From contig JBPOIX010000104.1 of the NCBI GenBank assembly GCA_052034175.1, positions 1-24,501 of the forward strand: DNA of 24,501 bases, given 5' to 3'. This document shows, piece after piece, positions 16,741 to 23,333 of the stretch. Below the pieces are notes generated by a model. It saw only the letters and a program-made list of their open reading frames with translations. It was not told where the DNA came from and searched no databases. The translations under genes and the position numbers were made by a program. Position 1 is the stretch's first letter, and each line of letters opens with the position of its first letter. The DNA is from UBA668 sp052034175 (GTDB lineage: Bacteria > Actinomycetota > Acidimicrobiia > Acidimicrobiales > Ilumatobacteraceae).

Positions 16741-16769
16741 ATCGTACTTGGGTGACATTCAGCTGTCAC
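16741..16769 (-). promoter_or_regulatory. Promoter of the WYL regulator gene
   Basis: On the minus strand, -35 GTGACA (16764-16769), a 17-nt spacer, and -10 TACGAT (16741-16746), 13 nt before the ATG. The -35 lies inside the right arm of the inverted repeat. Confidence 0.6.
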
Positions 16770-16770
16770 C
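16751..16770. promoter_or_regulatory. Operator-like inverted repeat between WYL regulator and hydrolase
   Basis: Perfect arms GGTGACA (16751-16757) and TGTCACC (16764-16770) around a 6-nt spacer, midway between two divergent start codons. It overlaps the -35 of the regulator, so autorepression and joint control of the hydrolase are likely. No protein-binding evidence is available. Confidence 0.7.
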
Positions 16771-16793
16771 TAACAGTCGGCATCGTTGGCCGT

Positions 16794-17666
16794 ATGACAT
16801 CTTCATTCATCACCACTCATCGCACCGATCTCGCCCGCGGCAGAGTTCTTGCCGCGGACGAGTTCGGCGACTCGCAGGGTCCAGCCGTCCTGCTGTTCAC
16901 CTCGGCGCCGGGATCGCGACGGTTCGACCCGGACCCCGAGGCCACATCGGCCGCCGGTGTCAGGCTCCTGGTCACCGACCGGGCGGGCTACGGCGATTCG
17001 AGTCCGTGGCCGGAGGATGTTGTGCCGAGTTGGGCGATGGTTGTCGATGACCATGTCGCGATGCTCGACAGCCTCGGCATCGATCGTGTCCGGGTCGTCG
17101 GCTGGTCGCAGGGCGGTCTGGCTGCGCTCGCAATGGCGGCGCACTACGCCGAACGTGTTGTGGACGTGACGGTCGTCGGCACGCCAGCGCCGAATGATCG
17201 AGTCCCGTGGATCCCCGATGAGTTCGTGGAGTTCCTCGAGTACCTCCGCAACGACCCGGACACTGCGGTGGCCGCTCTGGCGCCGGAGTTCAGGGACATG
17301 GCGAACGATCCGGCTGAGGCTGTCCATGGCTTGATCGGCGGGGCCGCCGACGAGGCCGCGCTGAACGATCGCGAGCTTCGCGACCGGTTGGTGGCGATGT
17401 TGGAAGTTGCGTTCGCCCAACAGGGACTGGGGCTTGCCTACGACATCGTCGCCACGAACATCGCGCCTGCCGCCTTTGATCTCGCCGAGATCGAAGTGCC
17501 GACGTCACTGGTCTATGGCGTTGACGACCTGGTCATTCCCGCCAGCCACGGCGTGTACTACCTCGACCGGCTCAGCAACGCCCGGCTTTCCACCCCTCGG
17601 GGTGGCCACCTGGCCCTGGTTGACCAATGGGCCAGCATTCTGTCAACAGTGCGGAACTCAGCCTGA
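16794..17666 (+). CDS. Alpha/beta hydrolase (cytoplasmic, small-molecule type)
   Basis: A 290-aa hydrolase without signal peptide. The nucleophile elbow is GWSQGG (Ser105), the acid is Asp244 or Asp245 in LVYGVDDLVIP, and the base is His272 in RGGHLALVD. The strand after DRAGYGDSS (62-70) is typical of the epoxide hydrolase/haloperoxidase-like superfamily. Substrate is unknown; the gene is divergent from a WYL regulator and probably induced by its ligand. The ATG at 16794 starts MTSSFITTHRTD; an open frame continues upstream from 16554 but only crosses the regulator gene. The pair sits between tadA and tRNA-Ser(GGA). It is unrelated to the two secreted hydrolases earlier in the window. Confidence 0.88.
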   Translation: MTSSFITTHRTDLARGRVLAADEFGDSQGPAVLLFTSAPGSRRFDPDPEATSAAGVRLLVTDRAGYGDSSPWPEDVVPSWAMVVDDHVAMLDSLGIDRVRVVGWSQGGLAALAMAAHYAERVVDVTVVGTPAPNDRVPWIPDEFVEFLEYLRNDPDTAVAALAPEFRDMANDPAEAVHGLIGGAADEAALNDRELRDRLVAMLEVAFAQQGLGLAYDIVATNIAPAAFDLAEIEVPTSLVYGVDDLVIPASHGVYYLDRLSNARLSTPRGGHLALVDQWASILSTVRNSA

Positions 17667-17753
17667 CAGGCCGCTGGGGGACGGGTTTCAACCCCGAGGC
17701 CACCCCAAGATGCTGGTAGGCCCGGCGGCCAGGCGTGATGTCTCACTGAGCCT

Positions 17754-17841
17754 TGGCGGAGGGGGTGGGATTCGAACCCACGGAGGCTTGCACCTCACAC
17801 GCTTTCCAAGCGTGCCGATTCGGCCGCTCTCGCACCCCTCC
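17754..17841 (-). tRNA. tRNA-Ser (anticodon GGA)
   Basis: An 88-nt class II tRNA: acceptor GGAGGGG/CCCCTCC, discriminator G, encoded CCA, anticodon stem CACGC/GCGTG with loop TTGGAAA (anticodon GGA, reading UCC/UCU), long variable arm and T-loop TTCGAAT. Its 3' end faces the WYL/hydrolase pair. Confidence 0.96.
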
Positions 17842-17876
17842 TCGGAGCCACCCGAGGGTGACCCGAACGGCAAGTG

Positions 17877-17905
17877 AGGGTAGCGGCGGTTCGGACGAAT
17901 GTCGC
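17877..17905 (-). promoter_or_regulatory. Promoter of tRNA-Ser(GGA)
   Basis: On the minus strand, -35 GCGACA (17900-17905), a 17-nt spacer and -10 TACCCT (17877-17882), 35 nt before the tRNA. It abuts the -10 of the divergent SRP RNA gene. Confidence 0.55.
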
Positions 17906-17911
17906 TAGGCT
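17906..17911 (+). promoter_or_regulatory. -10 box of the SRP RNA gene
   Basis: TAGGCT, 7 nt before A17919, where the long terminal helix of the predicted SRP RNA begins. No clear -35 is seen. Confidence 0.55.
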
Positions 17912-17918
17912 TCCGCCA

Positions 17919-18056
17919 ACACCCGTCGGGTGTGGTGATGGTCGGGCCCTGTGCGACGGGCGCCCGGGAATCAGGTCAGGCCAGGGATGGAGCAGCCTTC
18001 AACGGTCCCGCCTGAGTGCCGCAGGCCACCTGGCCGTCACCACAGCCGACGGGTGT
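17919..18056 (+). ncRNA. ffs: Signal recognition particle RNA (4.5S type)
   Basis: The conserved helix-8 core is present: GGTCAGG (17974-17980), CCA-GGGA-TGG (17981-17990, a GNRA tetraloop on a short stem) and GGAGCAGCC (17989-17997), as in bacterial SRP RNA that binds Ffh. The flanks pair in a long rod: 17919-17941 against 18034-18056, a 23-bp helix with one mismatch and one G-U pair, and inner pairs such as GGGCC with GGCC. A TAGGCT -10 box predicts a start at 17919. The length, about 138 nt, is somewhat more than the roughly 114 nt of E. coli 4.5S RNA, so mature ends could be trimmed. The RNA targets ribosomes making membrane proteins to FtsY. It diverges from tRNA-Ser(GGA). Confidence 0.88.
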
Positions 18057-18100
18057 CGTCGCGTCCATCCGGCAGTTCGGAGAGGCCTTGCGCATCCACG

Positions 18101-18139
18101 TTGTGCACTACGTAGCGCCCGGAGCTACTTGGTGCACAA
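18101..18139. terminator. Long imperfect hairpin after the SRP RNA gene
   Basis: Arms 18101-18116 and 18124-18139 pair at 14 of 16 positions (TTGTGCAC with GTGCACAA outside, GTAGC with GCTAC inside) around a 7-nt loop. It lies 44 nt after the SRP RNA and 77 nt beyond the convergent exonuclease stop, so it may terminate both. No T-run follows. The remainder of 18057-18216 shows nothing else I can name. Confidence 0.5.
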
Positions 18140-18216
18140 GAAGCCACCCAGCCAGCGTCACCCGGCCAGCCGCCTACCCGCGCCGCACACCGCGCACGGC
18201 GCACACGGCCCACGTG

Positions 18217-19098
18217 TCAGCGGGCGCGGGCTCGTTCGGCCACCCGGGCGGCCCGGTCCGCCATGTCCGGCGCCCCGAGGCGGGCGGCCACGGCGGCGAA
18301 CTCCGGGGTGGGGCCGGCCCACTTCCAGTCGTCCACGGACCCCACCGGCACATCCAGGGCCACGGTGGCGATCGTGCGGAACAGCATCGCCTCGGCCATC
18401 TGCGACCTCAGTGTGGCCGCCAGCTTCTCCGCCCCGCGCAGCCCGGGCAGCCCCCACTCGCTGCACGACGCGGGGATCGCGTCGATCGTGCCGAACTTCG
18501 CCAACACCGTGGAGGCGCTCTTCGCACCCCAGCCGGGAAGGCCTGGGAAGCCGTCCGCGGTGTCGCCGACCAGCGCCAGGTAGTCGGCGATCGAGGCCGG
18601 GCCGACACCGAACTTCATCTCCACACCGGCCTCGTCGATGATCTCGTCCTTGCGCCGGTCGTACTGCACCACCCGCTGGCCGCGAACGCACTGGCCGAGG
18701 TCCTTGTCCGGGGTGACGATCAGCACCTGCTCAACCCGAGGGTCCGCCTCCGCCACGGCAGCGGCCGCTCCGAGCGCGTCGTCGGCTTCCCACTCGACCA
18801 TCGGCCACACGGTGAACCCGCACGCCACGAGCGCTTCCTCCATCACCGGGATCTGCTCCAGCAGCTCGGGGTCCATCCCTTCGCTGGTCTTGTAGCCGGC
18901 ATACAGGTCGTTGCGGAAGCTCTCGATCACATGGTCGCTGGCCACACCCACATGGGTCGCCCCGCTCATGACCAGTTGCAGCGTGCTTGCCACCACCCCG
19001 ATCGCCGCGTCGAACGGCCCGGCGGACCCGTGCCGCGACACCTGTCCGAAGTGCTGGCGGACGAGCTCGTAGGTGCCGTCGACAAGGTGGACCTTCAT
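18217..19098 (-). CDS. 5'-3' exonuclease (PIN/H3TH, Pol I N-terminal type)
   Basis: A 293-aa stand-alone flap nuclease, homologous to the N-terminal domain of DNA polymerase I and to ExoIX. Metal and DNA-binding motifs are present: LVDGTY with Asp7, SFRNDLYAGYKT (60-71, helical arch), EADD (104-107), TPDKD (129-133, Asp131 and Asp133), and the helix-three-turn-helix DYLALVGDTADGFPGLPGWGAKSA (172-195). Family members remove 5' flaps and RNA primers. The usual second metal-site aspartates around GDTAD are kept, so the enzyme is probably active. The start is ATG at 19098; TAGGGT lies 8 nt upstream. The gene sits directly after the terminator of the heme-copper operon. Confidence 0.92.
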   Translation of the reverse strand: MKVHLVDGTYELVRQHFGQVSRHGSAGPFDAAIGVVASTLQLVMSGATHVGVASDHVIESFRNDLYAGYKTSEGMDPELLEQIPVMEEALVACGFTVWPMVEWEADDALGAAAAVAEADPRVEQVLIVTPDKDLGQCVRGQRVVQYDRRKDEIIDEAGVEMKFGVGPASIADYLALVGDTADGFPGLPGWGAKSASTVLAKFGTIDAIPASCSEWGLPGLRGAEKLAATLRSQMAEAMLFRTIATVALDVPVGSVDDWKWAGPTPEFAAVAARLGAPDMADRAARVAERARAR

Positions 19099-19106
19099 GG
19101 CCGCAC

Positions 19107-19112
19107 ACCCTA
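19107..19112 (-). promoter_or_regulatory. Leaderless -10 box of the exonuclease gene
   Basis: TAGGGT on the minus strand, 8 nt before the ATG at 19098 and just past the upstream operon's terminator hairpin. Confidence 0.5.
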
Positions 19113-19119
19113 CGACGCG

Positions 19120-19157
19120 CACGGGCCGACCGGGACGGGAGCACCGGTCGGCCCGTG
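19120..19157 (-). terminator. Strong hairpin terminating the heme-copper operon
   Basis: A perfect 14-bp GC-rich stem (CACGGGCCGACCGG with CCGGTCGGCCCGTG) and a 10-nt loop, 18 nt after the subunit I stop. No T-run follows, which is common in actinobacteria. Confidence 0.75.
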
Positions 19158-19175
19158 GCGACCACGCCGTGTGGC

Positions 19176-20852
19176 TCAGCTGGTGACCACGCCCTCGGCG
19201 GCCTCCGCCACCGCCACATCGGCGCTGGCGGGCACCGGTAGCAACTCGGCGGGGTCCAACGTGGAGCGCCGGAAGATGCCCAGGGCGCCATGCAGCCCGA
19301 CGGTCATCACGATGTTCAGCAGAAATGCGCCGAAGGCGGCCAGGAGGAGGGCACCGCTCAGCGCCGCCAACCACATGTACGTGGCCCAGCGGCCGTCATG
19401 GTCCACGGTGCGCCGCAACATGCCCTGCAGGCCGGCCATTCCCATGAAGGCGCCCATCCCGATCCCACCGATCAGGTGTGCCCAGAAGTGGAAGACGGTC
19501 AGCTTCTCGCTCCACAACTTGGCACCGTTAGTGAGCACCGGGAGCAGGTAGTAGATCACCGAGTACAGGGTCATGCCCAGGCCCACCAGGACGGCCACGT
19601 GCACGTGCGGGCCGACCACCCACTGGGTGTTGTGCAACACACGGTTGAGCCCCACGTCGGCTTGCAGGATTCCCGCCGGAACCGCCAACGCGAAGCCGAG
19701 CAGCCCGCCGAGGAGGAACCGTAGCGGCGGCGTCATCTTCAACGGCCGCGCGCTCCAGAGCGTGACCAGCGTGATGAAGAACGCCAAGCCCTGGGTGATC
19801 AGTTCGAAGGCCGTGACGAACTCGCCGCTCGCCATCTTCAGCATCGCGGGCTGCGACTGATCGGACAGCAGGTGGTGCGACCACACGGTCCAGGACACGA
19901 CCAGCTCCACGCCGAGCGCAGCGCGGGCCCACTTCTCCATGAACAACTGCTTGCCAGTGATGAGGGTGGCCATCAGGTACCACGTGCCGGCCACGAAGAT
20001 CAGCACGAGGCCGTCCGCCACGAGGTCCAGCCCCCACCAGAACCAGTTCTTGTAGAGCAGCGCATCGACCGACGAGCCGGCGAGGTCCACCCCGAACAGC
20101 TTGGCCACCATGTACACCAGGATGAGCACGCCGGTGCCGGTGATGATCAACGCGTTCAGCGCCACATCGACGGTGCCCCTGGTGACGGCCGCGACGGGCA
20201 GGGACACGCTGTTCTCCTTGCGGTGCTGCCGCGAACGGAACAGGTTCGCCAAGCCGGTGAAGCCGAGCGCCGAGGCCAAGGTGGCCTTCACCGGCACCTT
20301 CTCCCACCCCTCGGGGGTGTAGGTCACCGTCTTGAAGATGTTCACCACGAAGAGGACCGTGCCCACCATGACCAGCGCGATGCCGGCGATGAAGATGGCG
20401 CCGCTGAGCGGGTGGAACTGATCGAAGTCCGCCGGGAGCGGCCAATACAGGGTGTAGAGGGGTGCGTAGTGACTGACGAAACCGTCGAGCCAGAAGGTGA
20501 AGGTGCCGACGGTGATCAGCCAGAACGTCCAGGTGGCTGCCTTGAAGCTCCACAGCGGCTTCTTCAGCAGGAACGGCACGATGAACAGGAAGGCTCCGAA
20601 CACGAGCAGATAGGTGCTGCCGAAGATGGCCACCAACGGATGCGCCGTGAGGATCCCGAAATACTGCTCCTCGGAAATCAGTGACACCTGTTCCACCTGG
20701 TAGATGCGCATCACCATTCCTTCGATCGCGGCGAAGGCGTAGTAGACGAGGCCCACCACTACGAACCGCAGGGTGAGCTTTTGCATCGGTGTGAGCGTGC
20801 GTGGGTGGAATGCACGCTCGTTGCCGTTGACGAGTGTCTCGGTGAAGGTCAT
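19176..20852 (-). CDS. Heme-copper oxidoreductase catalytic subunit, NO-reductase-like
   Basis: A 558-aa membrane protein with about 13-14 helices, resembling subunit I of B-family (ba3-type) oxidases. Expected heme ligands are present: His71 (TAHPL), His416 and His418 in HNTQWVVGPHVHV (407-419), and the metal-binding pair His326-His327 in WSHHLL. The site that normally reads GHPxVY, with the CuB histidine and the cross-linked tyrosine, reads WWGLDLVAD (272-280): Asp276 replaces the His and Asp280 the Tyr. NO reductases lack that tyrosine and have an acidic residue nearby (WVVHLWVE in NorB), so NO reduction is the best guess. A divergent oxygen-reducing enzyme is not excluded. ATG at 20852 has TAGGAG 6 nt upstream, overlapping the subunit II stop. 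Confidence 0.82.
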   Translation of the reverse strand: MTFTETLVNGNERAFHPRTLTPMQKLTLRFVVVGLVYYAFAAIEGMVMRIYQVEQVSLISEEQYFGILTAHPLVAIFGSTYLLVFGAFLFIVPFLLKKPLWSFKAATWTFWLITVGTFTFWLDGFVSHYAPLYTLYWPLPADFDQFHPLSGAIFIAGIALVMVGTVLFVVNIFKTVTYTPEGWEKVPVKATLASALGFTGLANLFRSRQHRKENSVSLPVAAVTRGTVDVALNALIITGTGVLILVYMVAKLFGVDLAGSSVDALLYKNWFWWGLDLVADGLVLIFVAGTWYLMATLITGKQLFMEKWARAALGVELVVSWTVWSHHLLSDQSQPAMLKMASGEFVTAFELITQGLAFFITLVTLWSARPLKMTPPLRFLLGGLLGFALAVPAGILQADVGLNRVLHNTQWVVGPHVHVAVLVGLGMTLYSVIYYLLPVLTNGAKLWSEKLTVFHFWAHLIGGIGMGAFMGMAGLQGMLRRTVDHDGRWATYMWLAALSGALLLAAFGAFLLNIVMTVGLHGALGIFRRSTLDPAELLPVPASADVAVAEAAEGVVTS

Positions 20853-20861
20853 GGCGGGCTC

Positions 20862-21419
20862 CTACGACTCGCACCCGGAGACGACGACGGCATCGGGGAT
20901 CGTCATGTTCGTGCCGTCGGGGCCGGAGTATTCGGTGGACTTGATGGTGAGGGTCTCGTTGGCGGTGAACTCCCAGAGGATCTCGTTGTCGTGCCCGGGC
21001 ACGACCTGCATCTGCAGCACCATCGACTCATCGGGCCGGAACAGCCCGAATCCGTACGTGAGGTCCTCGGAGGTGACGGCGAACTCGACCACGGAGTCGC
21101 ACTCCACCTGGAGCGTCGTGGAGGGCAACTGGAACTCGTGGTCCGCCACGGTGATGTCGAACCGTTGATCGACGGTGTAGCGGTCGCGGTGCAACTCGCT
21201 TTCCGCCCACGGGATGGTGTTGTAGGTGACGATGTGGGTGCTCACACCGACCACTGTGAGGAATGCAACAAAGGAGTAGAAGAGCGCCGGCTTCACCGGC
21301 CTCTCCTTTCCTGTGCGCGTGATGGCCAGTGCGAACCAGCCGACGAGCAAGAGGATCACCAGCACGTATGCGCTGTAGATGACCGTCTGGCCCCAGAGCA
21401 CGGTCTTGGAATCGACCAT
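20862..21419 (-). CDS. Subunit II-like membrane cupredoxin lacking CuA ligands
   Basis: A 185-aa partner of the catalytic subunit: two membrane helices (about 10-32 and 45-65) and an external cupredoxin-type domain (about 80-180). In normal subunit II the CuA site reads THxF, then CxEYCGxGHxxM. Here it reads TYGF (121-124) and STEYSGPDGTNM (161-172). Both cysteines are Ser, the first histidine is Tyr122, the second is missing, and only Glu163 and Met172 remain. CuA is therefore lost and the complex probably takes electrons from quinol or another carrier. ATG at 21419 has a full AGGAGG (21426-21431) 6 nt upstream, and the TAG stop forms part of the next gene's ribosome site. Confidence 0.82.
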   Translation of the reverse strand: MVDSKTVLWGQTVIYSAYVLVILLLVGWFALAITRTGKERPVKPALFYSFVAFLTVVGVSTHIVTYNTIPWAESELHRDRYTVDQRFDITVADHEFQLPSTTLQVECDSVVEFAVTSEDLTYGFGLFRPDESMVLQMQVVPGHDNEILWEFTANETLTIKSTEYSGPDGTNMTIPDAVVVSGCES

Positions 21420-21435
21420 GGGACGCCTCCTGTGT

Positions 21436-21470
21436 GACGAATCGTTCAGTTGAAGAATGAACAATTCGTC
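21436..21470. promoter_or_regulatory. Large inverted repeat in the leader of the heme-copper operon
   Basis: GACGAATCGTTCA (21436-21448) and TGAACAATTCGTC (21458-21470) pair at 12 of 13 positions around a 9-nt spacer. The repeat lies between the Rrf2 gene and subunit II, just upstream of the Shine-Dalgarno site. It is AT-rich against its surroundings and is the likely operator for the Rrf2 regulator; an RNA hairpin role is the alternative. Confidence 0.7.
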
Positions 21471-21510
21471 GCGCTGTCGGCAGGGCCGAAAGCCCTCTCA
21501 CACGAGGTGG

Positions 21511-21897
21511 TCAGCCCACCGCCGGCTCGGTGGCCAGCGCCGCCCGCAGCGCAGCGCGCCCGCGGCACCAGGCCTCATGCATGGCGCAGCGGTCGGTGCC
21601 ACAGGGGCCACCCGCGAGCACGCACTGGGCGTCGTCGATCTCCCCTTCCACGGCTTCCAGTACCTGGAGCACCGACAACGACGCGGTGGCGGCCGTCGGC
21701 AGGTACCCGCCGTTCGGCCCGGACCGCGACGCCAGCCAGCCGTGCGCCACAACTGGGGCCACGGCTTGGGCCAGGTACGTCGGCGACGTCTCGAGCTGCT
21801 CGGCCAATGCCCGGCCCGACACCGGACCGTCCGCGGCGTGCACGGCCCGCACCGCGCGCAGGGCCAGGTCGGTCCGACGGCTGACCTCAAGGTGCAT
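21511..21897 (-). CDS. Rrf2-family Fe-S transcriptional regulator, NsrR-like
   Basis: A 128-aa Rrf2 regulator: winged helix (about 1-65) with RTDLALRAV, SGRALAEQLETSPTYLAQ and the GPNGGYLP wing (60-67), then the dimer helix and a cysteine cluster Cys92, Cys99, Cys104 (with Cys111). NsrR and IscR have three cysteines at similar spacing that hold a Fe-S cluster; in NsrR the cluster senses NO. The gene ends 91 nt before a NOR-like operon, same strand, with a 35-bp inverted repeat between, so NO-dependent derepression is the natural model (inference). ATG at 21897 has TACCGT 6 nt upstream, so it is probably leaderless and separately transcribed. Confidence 0.9.
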   Translation of the reverse strand: MHLEVSRRTDLALRAVRAVHAADGPVSGRALAEQLETSPTYLAQAVAPVVAHGWLASRSGPNGGYLPTAATASLSVLQVLEAVEGEIDDAQCVLAGGPCGTDRCAMHEAWCRGRAALRAALATEPAVG

Positions 21898-21903
21898 GCG
21901 GAC

Positions 21904-21909
21904 ACGGTA
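21904..21909 (-). promoter_or_regulatory. Leaderless -10 box of the Rrf2 gene
   Basis: TACCGT on the minus strand, 6 nt before the ATG. Upstream, TTGAGA within ACTCTTGAGAGAT (15 nt away) could be a -35 or an autoregulatory site. Confidence 0.55.
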
Positions 21910-22017
21910 GCGGGCGCACCAATCTCTCAAGAGTTGGGCAAGGTCGTCCGATAGTTCTTCCGTGGCGACGGACAGCACGCCCCTGCAGGGGCATCGGTGG
22001 ACAACGGAGGGCGGAGC

Positions 22018-23304
22018 ATGACCACACCTACCCCTGGGCAGAGCGCTGCGGCTTCCACCACCGAAGTGCTGGCCACGACGATCGCCGCTGTCGTGGAGCG
22101 ACAGCTCACACAGTACGTGCAGGCGATGGCGCAACAGGTGGATGCCGCACGCCGCTCGGCAGAAGAGAGCAAGGCGCAGTTGCGCGTCGAGTTCCAGAAC
22201 CAGCTGGCGGTGCTCGGTGCACAGCAGCAGGCCCTGCAGGCCGCGCTGGAAACCCGCCTCGGAGAGTTCTCCCAGCACCAGCAGCGGCGGCTGAACGAGG
22301 TCGAGAACCGGCTGCTGGAAATGCCCGCAGCCGGCGCGAGTGGTGCCTCCGGTTTCGATGCCGGCGAGTTGGCCTCCCTGCGCGAGCAGATGGACAGCCA
22401 GAGCGCGGCGGCCCACGCCCGCATCGACGACCTGCACAAGGCCACCCGCCGCTTCGACGAGCAGGCGGCAGCGCTGGTGCAACACGTCAACGACACCACC
22501 ATCGCGCTGGCGCAGCGGATGGACGAAGGCAACCAGGGCCTCGCGTCCGCAGTCGAGGAGCGCCTCGCGTTCGTGCGCACCACGCTGGAGAGCGTCGGCC
22601 CGGAGGTGCAGCGTCAGCTCACCGAGCAGGCCGCCACGGTGAACAGCCGGCTGGACTTCGTCGAGCACAAGGTCACCGACCGCATGCTCACCATGGAAGA
22701 CCGGATCAACGAGCAGCAGGGCGCCAAGGTCGCCAACCTCGAGGCCACCATCGGGCGCATCGGCGCCGGCTTCGACGACGCCATCGGCGCCATGTCCCAT
22801 CGCCTGCTGGCGGTCGAGAACCGGACGGACGAATCCGTCCTCCACCTCGCCAACCTGCAGGAGCAGATCGCCAAGGTCGACGAGGCCGCGATCCAAGCGG
22901 TGAGGGACCAGGTCTCCGCAGCCGTCGGTGAGGCGATGCTCGTGCGCATCGAGATGGATCGTGTGAAGGACACGTTGGACGAGAAGTTCGACCGCTCCAA
23001 CGCTCGCATGGCCGAGATCGAAGCGCTCTTGACCGACGAGATGGACGTCAGCGCGGCCGTGCAACTGGAGCGCCTGGAGGAGCTGGAGCGAGCCATCGTC
23101 GAGCTCAACCCCGACCAGTTCGTCCGCCGCACCGACGGCGCCGGCTCGTTCACTCCCGCCGCCGGCCACTCCGGCTCTGCCGCCGCCACCGCTCCCGCGA
23201 CGGAGCCCCCGCGGACCGACCTGAGCTCGCTGAGCATCCCGTCCACGTCGCTGGGTTCGGCACTGCCGCCCAGCGCCTCCGAGCCGAGCCTGTCGTCGTT
23301 CTGA
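22018..23304 (+). CDS. Long coiled-coil protein preceding pilB
   Basis: A 428-aa soluble protein without signal peptide or membrane helix. Residues about 15-355 are almost all charged, Gln-rich heptads (for example QLTQYVQAMAQQVDAARRSAEESKAQLR and LQEQIAKVDEAAIQAVRDQV), broken by a small Gly/Ala/Ser stretch near 105-115. The tail (about 365-428) is Ser/Pro/Ala-rich and disordered. I recognise no named family. ATG at 22018 is preceded by GGAGG (22006-22010), which favours it over an in-frame ATG at 21997. The gene ends 29 nt before the pilus ATPase gene on the same strand, so a role in assembling or regulating the type IV pilus motor is plausible but inferred from position only. Confidence 0.82.
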   Translation: MTTPTPGQSAAASTTEVLATTIAAVVERQLTQYVQAMAQQVDAARRSAEESKAQLRVEFQNQLAVLGAQQQALQAALETRLGEFSQHQQRRLNEVENRLLEMPAAGASGASGFDAGELASLREQMDSQSAAAHARIDDLHKATRRFDEQAAALVQHVNDTTIALAQRMDEGNQGLASAVEERLAFVRTTLESVGPEVQRQLTEQAATVNSRLDFVEHKVTDRMLTMEDRINEQQGAKVANLEATIGRIGAGFDDAIGAMSHRLLAVENRTDESVLHLANLQEQIAKVDEAAIQAVRDQVSAAVGEAMLVRIEMDRVKDTLDEKFDRSNARMAEIEALLTDEMDVSAAVQLERLEELERAIVELNPDQFVRRTDGAGSFTPAAGHSGSAAATAPATEPPRTDLSSLSIPSTSLGSALPPSASEPSLSSF

Positions 23305-23333
23305 CGGCTCCGAACCACTGACGGGCACCACCC

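Noticed and set aside
14061..17841. A mobile island bounded by the two tRNA-Ser genes
   Set aside because: No integrase, no duplicated tRNA end, and tadA inside is a housekeeping gene; only the WYL/hydrolase pair looks inserted.
17407..19551. Plus-strand frames across tRNA-Ser(GGA), the SRP RNA and the exonuclease (17407-17877, 17874-18641, 18016-19551)
   Set aside because: They cross RNA genes or oppose the well-supported exonuclease; no domain is recognisable.
21980..21991. Perfect 12-bp palindrome CCCCTGCAGGGG upstream of the coiled-coil gene
   Set aside because: One copy, GC-rich and with no promoter match; not enough to call a site.
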